DNA of 64,000 bases from Arthrobacter sp. N199823 (GTDB lineage: Bacteria; Actinomycetota; Actinomycetes; Actinomycetales; Micrococcaceae): the NCBI RefSeq assembly GCF_002929705.1, contig NZ_PJIN01000009.1, positions 62,001 to 126,000 of the forward strand, written 5' to 3'. The notes under the pieces were generated by a model. The model saw only the letters and a program-made list of their open reading frames with translations, had not been told where the DNA came from and ran no database searches. Shown piece after piece: positions 15,399 to 22,479 of this stretch (its first letter is position 1; the number at the start of each line of letters is the position of its first letter). Both the position numbers and the translations under genes were made by a program.

Positions 15399-17401
15399 GC
15401 GCCCGGGAGCAATGGCTGGCCACCAACGACGATTTCCTGTCGGCCCGCCTCGACTGGCTGCGAGGCAGGCTGCAGGCGCTCGCGGACAGCACTCCGCGTG
15501 TACCCGGCGCCGGCGGAGTTGACATCGGTGCCGCAGTGGGCTCTGCGGCGGATCCCGCCCGGACGGAACCGGGCCCGCCGGCCCCCGAGCCCGATCTTCC
15601 CCTGGCCAGGCTGGCTGCCTCGTTCGGCCTGACCGGCTTTGAAACGGACATTGTGTTCCTCTGCGCCGCCATGGAACTGGACACCGGGATGGGTGCCCTT
15701 TGCGCGGCGGCGCAGCACGACGCCGGGCGTGACCACCCCACCTTTGCCCTGGCCATGCAGCTCTTTGACGGCCCTGCGTGGGACGCCATGTCCCCGGATG
15801 GGCCGCTGCGCCATTGGCCGCTGGTCCAGGTGTTGCCGGGTCCGGGCCAGCCGCTGTTGACTGCCCGGTTAACCCTGGACGAACGCCTGGTCAACTACCT
15901 CAAGGGTCTTGACCACGTGGATGGCCGCCTGCGCCCACTGCTCGAACAGCTGCCGCCGTCACCCGGTGTCCTTTCGCTGTCGCAGGGACAAGCAGCACGT
16001 GATGTGGCCGCTATGGCAGCGACTGCGGCAGCTTCCCACGTTGTGCTGCTCCTCGGCCCACATCTGGGAAGCAAACGGTTGATTGCTGCCCAAGCGGCGG
16101 ATCTGGAGGGGAAACGGTTGTTCGCGATCGAGGCCGTCGACATAGCCGCGGCACCCGGTGGCGCCAGGGCTGCTGCTCTGCTGTGGCACCGCGAAACCAT
16201 GCTGTCCGACGTCGCCCTGTACGTGGACTCTGCCACCACTGAAGCCGCAAGTACGGACGGTGAGGCCGTGCGGCACTGGCTTTCACACAGTGGGGGGATC
16301 ATCTTTTTAGACGTGCGGGACCGCTGGCCTGGCCTGCGTGCGCCCGCGATTGATATCGCCAATCCAACTCCTGCCGAGCAGCGCCTGGCCTGGGCTGCGG
16401 TGGCTAGCACGTCTGGCGCAGCACGCTTGGCGGGGCAATTCGACTTTGAGCTGGACGCTATCCACGCTGCAGTTGCAGGCCTGCCACAAGCCAGCAGCCC
16501 TGTGCCCGATGTCGATGCCCGGTTGTGGACGGCTGCCCTCGCCCTGGCTAGGCCGGCTTTGGACCAGTTGGTGCAGCGGGTTGAATCCACCGCCACCTTC
16601 GCCGACTTGCAGCTCCCAGCACCTGAACAGGCGCTGCTGCACGAGATCGCAGGACAGGTCACCGGGAGGGCTGCGGTGTATGGGAACTATGGGTTTGCCG
16701 CCCGCATGTCCCGAGGTCTGGGCATCAGCGTAATGTTTGCCGGCGAGAGCGGCACCGGAAAGACTTTGGCGGCCGAAGCGTTAGCTGGCGAGCTGGGCCT
16801 GTCGTTGTATCGAATCGATCTCTCCGCCGTCGTCAGTAAATACATTGGTGAGACGGAAAAGAACCTCCGTCAGCTCTTCGATGCCGCCGAAAATGGCGGC
16901 GCGGTGCTGTTCTTTGACGAGGCGGACGCACTGTTCGGCAAGCGCAGCGAGATCAAGGACAGCCACGACCGATACGCGAACATTGAAGTCAGCTACTTGC
17001 TTCAACGCATGGAGCAGTTCCGTGGACTGGCAGTCCTGGCTACGAACCGAAAGGACAGTCTGGACCAGGCGTTCCTGCGCCGGCTGCGGTTTGTGGTCAA
17101 CTTTCCGTTCCCGGCGCTGCCGGAGCGCCGGGCCATCTGGGCCGGGGCTTTCCCTGCGGCGGCACCTGTGGACGGCGTTGACTTTGACCGCCTGGCACGG
17201 CTGAACCTGACCGGTGGAAGCATCACCAATGTGGCGCTCAACGCAGCCTTTCTGGGTGCGGCTGACGGCGGCGGGGTCACCATGGAGCTGATTCTGGCCG
17301 CTGCGCGAAGTGAATACCGCAAGCTGGACAAGCCGCTGAACGAATCCGACTTCCACTGGCAGCCAGCAGGAGCAGACGCAGGAGTTGGCCATGGACATTG
17401 A
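15395..17401 (+). CDS. AAA+ ATPase of the injection system
   Basis: A 668-residue protein. The C-terminal AAA+ domain has Walker A GESGTGKT (residues 450-457), Walker B VLFFDEADALFG (Asp508, Glu509), a KRSEIKDSHDRYANIEVSYLLQRME helix, sensor 1 LATNRKD and an arginine-finger region DQAFLRRLRFVV. The first ~400 residues are an Ala-rich, winged-helix-type region usual for eCIS ATPases (Afp15-like). These ATPases are conserved in eCIS and are thought to help assembly or cargo loading. The start is ATG at 15395, overlapping the previous stop. Confidence 0.93.
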   Translation: MSAREQWLATNDDFLSARLDWLRGRLQALADSTPRVPGAGGVDIGAAVGSAADPARTEPGPPAPEPDLPLARLAASFGLTGFETDIVFLCAAMELDTGMGALCAAAQHDAGRDHPTFALAMQLFDGPAWDAMSPDGPLRHWPLVQVLPGPGQPLLTARLTLDERLVNYLKGLDHVDGRLRPLLEQLPPSPGVLSLSQGQAARDVAAMAATAAASHVVLLLGPHLGSKRLIAAQAADLEGKRLFAIEAVDIAAAPGGARAAALLWHRETMLSDVALYVDSATTEAASTDGEAVRHWLSHSGGIIFLDVRDRWPGLRAPAIDIANPTPAEQRLAWAAVASTSGAARLAGQFDFELDAIHAAVAGLPQASSPVPDVDARLWTAALALARPALDQLVQRVESTATFADLQLPAPEQALLHEIAGQVTGRAAVYGNYGFAARMSRGLGISVMFAGESGTGKTLAAEALAGELGLSLYRIDLSAVVSKYIGETEKNLRQLFDAAENGGAVLFFDEADALFGKRSEIKDSHDRYANIEVSYLLQRMEQFRGLAVLATNRKDSLDQAFLRRLRFVVNFPFPALPERRAIWAGAFPAAAPVDGVDFDRLARLNLTGGSITNVALNAAFLGAADGGGVTMELILAAARSEYRKLDKPLNESDFHWQPAGADAGVGHGH

Positions 17402-17651
17402 GATGACAATTGACCGGCTGGTCATTGAAGGGCCCGCGCTGGACCCGACGCAGAGGGCAGCACTCCGCGACGCCCTCACGACGACGCTCGAACAGCTTCT
17501 GGCTGGCACCACTGATTGGCGACCGGCAGCAACGGCAACCGTCACGGCATCTGAGATCAAAGCAGCTGGTAATAACCAACCCGGCACGGACCATGTTGCA
17601 AGTCTGGGACGTGCCCTGGCCCGCACCATTTACGAAGGGATCCGGCCATGA
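17391..17651 (+). CDS. Small eCIS-associated protein
   Basis: An 86-residue acidic protein (MDIEMTIDRLVIEGPALDPTQRAALRDALTTTL...) overlapping the ATPase end by 11 bp and the next gene by 4 bp. CAGGAG 6 bases before ATG 17391 fixes the start. Its two halves look like a short beta strand followed by an amphipathic helix. Small proteins of this kind follow the ATPase in related clusters; the function is unknown. Confidence 0.65.
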   Translation: MDIEMTIDRLVIEGPALDPTQRAALRDALTTTLEQLLAGTTDWRPAATATVTASEIKAAGNNQPGTDHVASLGRALARTIYEGIRP

Positions 17652-18562
17652 GTGAATTTCACAGCCGAGAAGCGAGGCCATTGGCGGCCCGCCAGCCCGT
17701 GGCGGTCAGCGCCGTCGGGCCCGCACCGGCGGTAGGACTATTTTCGGCGGCAGGACCTGGCCTGGACTTCTCCCGTATCCCACTGCACGGTGGAACCGGC
17801 AAACGTCTGGATTCGGGCACGCGCCAACCGAGTCCTGGAGGCGAGAATGTGCAGGGGATCTCCTCCTCCGGGTCCGGAACCGTTGCCACAAGCTACGTTC
17901 CGGAATCAGGGGATACGAGCACCAAGATTGTCTTCATCCAAGTGATGCGTGAAAGCTTGGACGGTGTTCCGGCCAAGCCTGGGTCAATCGTGCCGGCATT
18001 CAGCTATCAGGACGCCGACACCACCGACGAGTTTTACCATGTGGACTACACGCCGGGTGAGAAGGACCCCTACTACAACGGCGACGACCCGAACGACTTC
18101 GGCCCGCAAGGTAATGCTGTCATGAACCCCAAGGTGACGGCCTCGACATCGGATTCGCCCAACCTTTCCGACGCCGGCATCCCGGCTGGTGGAACGAAGG
18201 TGAATTGGGATTTCCGCACCGCTGCGTTCAGCGCAGCCGGGGATGATGCCGGCACCTACTACGGATACGCCGATTGGGGTTACGAAAAGACTAAGGGTGT
18301 GGCTGGAACCACCTCGACCAAGCAGACCCGAACGGGCACCCCCGGCAGTAAATTCGAGTCGGCCGTGAAGCTGTTCAACAGCAACCGCGGGTTCAAAATG
18401 CCCGGCGAAGGAGGGGACAGTCTGCTCGGCGGCATACTGGGTGGGATTGCCGGAGGCCTGGTCGGAGCCCTGCTCGGCTTTGCTCTGGGTGGCATCGCGG
18501 GGGCCATCATCGGAGGCGTGGCAGGAGCCGCTGCTGGCGGGACTGCCGGAGCCTTTAGCTAG
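17648..18562 (+). CDS. Probable eCIS cargo protein with glycine-zipper C-terminus
   Basis: A 304-residue protein. The N-terminus is low-complexity and carries DFSRIPLHGG at residues 40-49, resembling the segment that precedes DUF4157 in many eCIS cargo proteins; no HExxH metalloprotease motif is present. The middle (about 90-250) is rich in Asp, Tyr and Gly (STKIVFIQVMRESLDG, FYHVDYTPGEKDPYYNGDDPNDFG). Residues 259-304 form a hydrophobic glycine zipper (LLGGILGGIAGGLVGALLG, continuing in GG/AG steps to the end), as in membrane-inserting or pore-forming proteins. The position between ATPase and baseplate genes is where eCIS cargo often sits. It could instead be a structural tail component; toxicity is not shown. 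Confidence 0.6.
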   Translation: MSEFHSREARPLAARQPVAVSAVGPAPAVGLFSAAGPGLDFSRIPLHGGTGKRLDSGTRQPSPGGENVQGISSSGSGTVATSYVPESGDTSTKIVFIQVMRESLDGVPAKPGSIVPAFSYQDADTTDEFYHVDYTPGEKDPYYNGDDPNDFGPQGNAVMNPKVTASTSDSPNLSDAGIPAGGTKVNWDFRTAAFSAAGDDAGTYYGYADWGYEKTKGVAGTTSTKQTRTGTPGSKFESAVKLFNSNRGFKMPGEGGDSLLGGILGGIAGGLVGALLGFALGGIAGAIIGGVAGAAAGGTAGAFS

Positions 18563-18598
18563 CACCAGAAACAGTGAATCAGGATTGAGGGAGGGGAA

Positions 18599-19168
18599 AT
18601 GCAGATCAACGGGCTGTTCAGTGAATTGGCCGGGGCAACGCCACGAAGTCTCCGGACAGCAGCGCTGAAGTTAACGTATGTTGGGCCGCAAAAGAAGCCC
18701 ATCCCCTCGGTGCTTGTGTCCACCTGGTACAGGCTTGCGGCTTTGGCCGACTTTGAACCGTTGGAAAGCGCCGGGTTGAACTACGCCAACGATGCCACCG
18801 CCCTGCTGCACTTCACCGTGGATGACACGGTGATGGGCCGCATCATGGCAGGGGTAGGGACTGGCGCCGTTTCCGGCAACGTGTTGCCGGAAACCGGCGG
18901 AGCAGAACATGCCGGCGGTGGTCACGCAGTACTGGCGGTCATTGCCCACCTGGCTTCCTCGGATGGTGCGGACGCACCTCTCCGCGGGGTCGAACTGCTG
19001 CTACCCGCCAATGCGGCATTGGCGTGCGCCACGGCCATTGCCGCGGCTTTGGACAGCGGTGACGGCACCGGTCGGGACGTCATGGCCATCTTTATGCAAG
19101 CGGCTTTTGGGGTGGTCTTGGACCGGAGTGCAAACACAAACGCGGGCCGTGCGGCAGGCACGCCATGA
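18599..19168 (+). CDS. Unrecognised protein in the injection-system operon
   Basis: A 189-residue protein I do not recognise. It starts MQINGLFSELAGATPRSLRTAALKLTYVG, has an ordered-looking middle (VLVSTWYRLAALADFEPLE) and an Ala/Gly-rich second half with short hydrophobic helices. A strong GGGAGGGG ribosome site precedes ATG 18599, and the stop overlaps the next gene by 4 bp, so it is co-expressed with the baseplate genes. A 36-bp gap separates it from the cargo candidate. An immunity, chaperone or baseplate role are all possible. Confidence 0.6.
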   Translation: MQINGLFSELAGATPRSLRTAALKLTYVGPQKKPIPSVLVSTWYRLAALADFEPLESAGLNYANDATALLHFTVDDTVMGRIMAGVGTGAVSGNVLPETGGAEHAGGGHAVLAVIAHLASSDGADAPLRGVELLLPANAALACATAIAAALDSGDGTGRDVMAIFMQAAFGVVLDRSANTNAGRAAGTP

Positions 19169-19815
19169 GTGCCCCGCCAAACGCGCCACGGCTGATCCGT
19201 GGGGGCATAGTGCTGATCGATCCGGACACCTCGGCGGTGCTGCGCATCATCGCCCTGCAATATAACCCGGCCAGCCTCAGCCGCACCTTGGCCGTCCACG
19301 GCGCGGGCACGGACACCCCTGACCGTTCGGAGGTGTTGCGCATCAAGGGCCCGCCCACGGAGACCATCAAATTTGAGGCCGAGATCGACGCCGTCGACCA
19401 ACTTGAACTCGGCACCGGGCAGGCCAGTGATTCCGGGATCTTCCCCCAACTCGCCGCCCTGGAAACCCTCGTGTACCCCAGCAGCGCCCAGCTGCTGGCC
19501 AACAATGCCCTGCAGCAGGCCGGCCGCCTGGAAATACTGCCCATGGAGGCACCCCTGCCCTTGTTTATCTGGAGTAAAAACCGCGTGCTGCCCGTGCGCA
19601 TCACCGAATTCTCCATCACCGAGGAGGCCTTCGACGTGAACCTCAACCCCATCCAGGCCAAGGTCAGCCTGGGTCTGCGCGTCCTCACCGTTGACGACAC
19701 CGGCTTCGCGCACCGTGCCGGCAGCCTCTTCATGGGTTACCTGGCCCAAAAGGAACAATTCGCCGCCAGCCGGCCACAAGCCGGACTCGGCGCACTCGGG
19801 ATCAGGGGGATCTAG
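19165..19815 (+). CDS. CIS tube-like baseplate adaptor (Afp7-like, N-terminal part)
   Basis: A 216-residue protein resembling the CIS tube/adaptor domain. It has VLRIIALQYNPASLSRTLAVHG at the start, RIKGPPTETIKFEAEIDAVDQLE in the middle, PLFIWSKNRVLPVRITEFSITEEAFDVNLNPIQAKVSLGLRVL, then a short tail. In related systems this domain joins the tube to the hub and is fused to LysM. Here the LysM part is the next separate gene. The start is fixed by ATGA overlap. Confidence 0.8.
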   Translation: MSAPPNAPRLIRGGIVLIDPDTSAVLRIIALQYNPASLSRTLAVHGAGTDTPDRSEVLRIKGPPTETIKFEAEIDAVDQLELGTGQASDSGIFPQLAALETLVYPSSAQLLANNALQQAGRLEILPMEAPLPLFIWSKNRVLPVRITEFSITEEAFDVNLNPIQAKVSLGLRVLTVDDTGFAHRAGSLFMGYLAQKEQFAASRPQAGLGALGIRGI

Positions 19816-19817
19816 TC

Positions 19818-20138
19818 ATGGCCGCCAATTTTGCCGCCAACAGCCGCTATGTTTTCACCGGGACCAGGACGTGGACTGCGCCGGACGGTTCGGAAATTGC
19901 CTACCTTGACCGCCGCTTCCTCCCGCACCCGGAGGCCCTTGCAGGCGTTGCCACCCACACCGTGGCGGCCGGTGACCGGCTCGACACCATTGCCGCGGCC
20001 GCGCTGGGCGATCCCGAACTGTCCTGGCGCGTGGCTGACGCCAACCGGGCCACGAACCCCCGGGACGTGACAGCCGTGCCCGGCACAGTGCTATGCATTG
20101 CCTTGGCCGAGGGAATCCCGGGGGTGCCTCATGTCTAG
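19818..20138 (+). CDS. LysM-domain baseplate protein
   Basis: A 106-residue protein with one LysM fold at residues ~45-95: THTVAAGDRLDTIAAAALGDPELSWRVADANRATNPRDVTAVPGTVLCIAL. LysM domains normally bind peptidoglycan; in contractile tails (T4 gp53-like) the fold serves baseplate assembly. It starts 2 bp after the previous stop and overlaps the hub gene by 8 bp. Confidence 0.85.
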   Translation: MAANFAANSRYVFTGTRTWTAPDGSEIAYLDRRFLPHPEALAGVATHTVAAGDRLDTIAAAALGDPELSWRVADANRATNPRDVTAVPGTVLCIALAEGIPGVPHV

Positions 20139-21258
20139 TTCCCTGCAACTGGGGCTCATGGTGGGCCCGGCCATAGCCCTTCCGGTCCCGGAATCCGTGA
20201 TTGATGCCCTGGTCAGCGTTGAAGCCACCCAGGGGGACAACGGACCGGGCGTGTTCACGCTCAAATTCACCATGAGCAACACATCAATTCTTCCCACGCT
20301 GTTCCTTGTTGCGGGCGGATCCCCCTTCCCGATAGTCCGGGTCGTGCTCACCGCCACCGTCAATGGCTCCGTGAGCGTCCTGGCCGACGGAGTGGTGACT
20401 CAGGCCCAGGTGCTGCCCGGCAACGACGCCGGGCACTCGGTCCTGCAGATCACGGGGGAGGACCTGGGCAAGCTCATGGACAAGCTTGACCTGACAGGCC
20501 TACCGTTCCCGGCCATGCCGGCCGAAGCCGCAGTTGCTCTGGTGCTGGCCAAGTACGCCGTCCTTGGCGTGATTCCGCTCATCATCCCCAGCATCATGCT
20601 GGACGTGCCCATCCCCACCGCCAAGATCCCCGCACAACAGGGCACCGACCTGAAATACGTCACGGCCCTGGCCAAAAAGGTGGGCTACGTGTTCTACCTG
20701 TCCCCGGGCCCTGTCCCGGGCGTGTGCACCGCCTATTGGGGCCCGCGGATCAAGGTCGGGGTGCCCCAACCGGCACTCAACCTCGACATGGACGCCCACA
20801 GCAACGCCGCCTCCATCACGTTCACGTACAAGCCGCAGAAGGCCACCCTGCCCATCGTCTTCATTCAGAACGAGCAAACACACATCCCCATCCCCATTCC
20901 CATCCCGCCCATCACCCCACTCAACCCGCCGCTGGGGCTAGTCAACCTGCCGCCGTCGAACATCACACGGCTCAAGGAGACAGCCAAGTACACCCCTGCC
21001 CAGGCCATCATGGTGGGCATCGCGGCTGCGGCCAACTCGGCCGACACCGTGGAGGCTGAAGGTTCACTGGATGTGCTGCGCTACGGCCGCATCCTGGCGG
21101 CCCGGCAGCTTGTGGGGGTGCGCGGGGCGGGTGTGGCCTTCGACGGGCTGTACTACGTTTCCGAGGTCCGGCATTCGCTCAAGCGCGGAGAATTCACCCA
21201 AAAATTCAAGCTGAGCCGCAACGGGCTCATTTCAACGGTTCCGGTGGTGGCGGCATGA
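20131..21258 (+). CDS. Baseplate hub protein (gp27/gpD-like)
   Basis: A 375-residue hub protein of the late control D/gp27 type that bridges tube and spike. Supporting segments are VSVEATQGDNGPGVFTLKFTMSN, TQAQVLPGNDAGHSVLQITGEDLGKLMD, QQGTDLKYVTALAKKVGYVFYLSPGP and YYVSEVRHSLKRGEFTQKFKLSRNGL near the C-terminus. The middle holds an IPIPIPIPP stretch, a proline-rich linker. The start is ATG 20131 inside the LysM gene end. The spike OB domain, fused in many VgrG-like proteins, is a separate gene here. Confidence 0.85.
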   Translation: MSSSLQLGLMVGPAIALPVPESVIDALVSVEATQGDNGPGVFTLKFTMSNTSILPTLFLVAGGSPFPIVRVVLTATVNGSVSVLADGVVTQAQVLPGNDAGHSVLQITGEDLGKLMDKLDLTGLPFPAMPAEAAVALVLAKYAVLGVIPLIIPSIMLDVPIPTAKIPAQQGTDLKYVTALAKKVGYVFYLSPGPVPGVCTAYWGPRIKVGVPQPALNLDMDAHSNAASITFTYKPQKATLPIVFIQNEQTHIPIPIPIPPITPLNPPLGLVNLPPSNITRLKETAKYTPAQAIMVGIAAAANSADTVEAEGSLDVLRYGRILAARQLVGVRGAGVAFDGLYYVSEVRHSLKRGEFTQKFKLSRNGLISTVPVVAA

Positions 21259-21761
21259 GTGGCGAACATTTTGGCAAGTATCTGGGCACCGTGGCCCTGA
21301 ACGTTGACCCGCAACAAATGGGCCGCATCCAGGCCATTGTCCCCGACGCCACCGGACTCATCCCGTCCACCTGGGCCCTGCCCTGTGTGCCGTTTGCCGG
21401 CAAGCAGTCAGGGGTGTTCGTGGTTCCGGCCATCGGTTCCGCTGTATGGATTGAGTACGAGCAGGGCGATCTTGACTACCCCATCTGGACCGGCGGATTC
21501 TGGGGCAGCGCCGCCGAGATTCCGGCAATCGCGCTGGCCGGTAATCCGCTCAGCCCCAGCATCGTGTTGCAGACGGGGCTGGCCAACTCCATCACCCTCA
21601 GTGACCTGCCCGGGCCGGCCGGCGGCATCCAGATCCGCAGCGCAGGAGGCGCATCGATCCTCATCAACGAAACAGGCATCACCATCACCAACGCGGCGGC
21701 CAGCATTTTGCTGGCCGGGCCCACAGTCACCATCAACAACGGGGCGCTGGCCGTCACCTGA
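21255..21761 (+). CDS. Spike protein with gp5/VgrG OB-fold
   Basis: A 168-residue spike. Residues ~5-95 form the gp5 OB-fold: GKYLGTVALNVDPQQMGRIQAIVPD, WALPCVPFAG, GVFVVPAIGSAVWIEYEQGDLDYPIWTGGFWG. The remainder (SITLSDLPGPAGGIQIRSAGGASILINETGITITN...) is the repeating beta-prism of the puncturing needle. It lacks the lysozyme domain of T4 gp5. It overlaps the hub gene by 4 bp. Confidence 0.9.
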   Translation: MSGEHFGKYLGTVALNVDPQQMGRIQAIVPDATGLIPSTWALPCVPFAGKQSGVFVVPAIGSAVWIEYEQGDLDYPIWTGGFWGSAAEIPAIALAGNPLSPSIVLQTGLANSITLSDLPGPAGGIQIRSAGGASILINETGITITNAAASILLAGPTVTINNGALAVT

Positions 21762-21785
21762 CGGCCACCAGGAAAGGGGAACACC

Positions 21786-22109
21786 ATGCCGGGACCACTG
21801 CTTCATGTAGGTGCCACAGTGCTGTGTGCGCACGGCGGGCAGGCCCAGCCCACCACGCCCAACCCACGCGTCACACTCAACGGCCAGCCCACGGTGACCA
21901 TGCCCCCGCCTTGGACCGTTGCCGGCTGCCCCCTGCCGCCGCCCACCGCCGGCAACGGCCCGTGCGTGACGGCCACCTGGACCACGGGCAGTACCCGCGT
22001 GTTGTCCAACGGGCAGCCGTTGCTGCTGGCCGACAGCCAGGCCATCTGTGCACCCACAGTGGCCCCGCTCATGCCGGCCGCTTTTCAGACCCGGGTTGTG
22101 GGGGTGTGA
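21786..22109 (+). CDS. PAAR-type spike tip protein
   Basis: A 107-residue cone protein that sharpens the spike. PAAR-like features are LLHVGATVLCAHGGQA, GQPTVTMPPPWTVAGCP, GPCVTATWTTGSTRVLSNGQPLLLADSQAICAPT; the Cys and His residues are candidate zinc ligands. AGGAAAGGGG precedes the ATG. Such tips may carry effectors, but there is no fused extension. Confidence 0.88.
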   Translation: MPGPLLHVGATVLCAHGGQAQPTTPNPRVTLNGQPTVTMPPPWTVAGCPLPPPTAGNGPCVTATWTTGSTRVLSNGQPLLLADSQAICAPTVAPLMPAAFQTRVVGV

Positions 22110-22116
22110 ACGCGCC

Positions 22117-22479
22117 ATGAACATCGACCACCCCTGGCACTTCGATCCCCTGGGTCGCACCGCCACCACTGACGACGCCGGACATGTGCGGGACATGATG
22201 GAGCAATTCCTGTTCACCAACCCCGGGGAGCGGGTCAACCGGCCCGACTTCGGCAGCGGCCTCCAGCAGCTCATCTTTGGCCCCAACAGCCCGGAACTGG
22301 CTGCAGCATTGCAGTTCACGGTCCAGGCCGGCCTGCAGCGCTGGCTTGGCGACGTGGTTCAAATCCAGACGCTCACCGTGGAAAGTAACGACTCCACCGT
22401 CAGCGTGGATATTAGCTACCGGCTTGCCGGCAGCAGCGACACCCGGAACGCAACCTTCACGAGCGGGGATGCGCCATGA
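22117..22479 (+). CDS. Baseplate wedge protein gp25-like
   Basis: A 120-residue GPW/gp25 protein, which nucleates sheath polymerisation at the baseplate. The motif TNPGERVNRPDFGSGLQQLIFGPN is diagnostic. ATG 22117 is chosen 7 bp after the PAAR stop; upstream in-frame codons lie inside the PAAR gene. The stop overlaps the next gene (ATGA). Confidence 0.92.
   Translation: MNIDHPWHFDPLGRTATTDDAGHVRDMMEQFLFTNPGERVNRPDFGSGLQQLIFGPNSPELAAALQFTVQAGLQRWLGDVVQIQTLTVESNDSTVSVDISYRLAGSSDTRNATFTSGDAP

Noticed and set aside
17648-18562. DUF4157 metalloprotease cargo
   Set aside because: Only the DFSRIPLH lead resembles it; no HExxH zinc motif is present, so the protease assignment is not supported.
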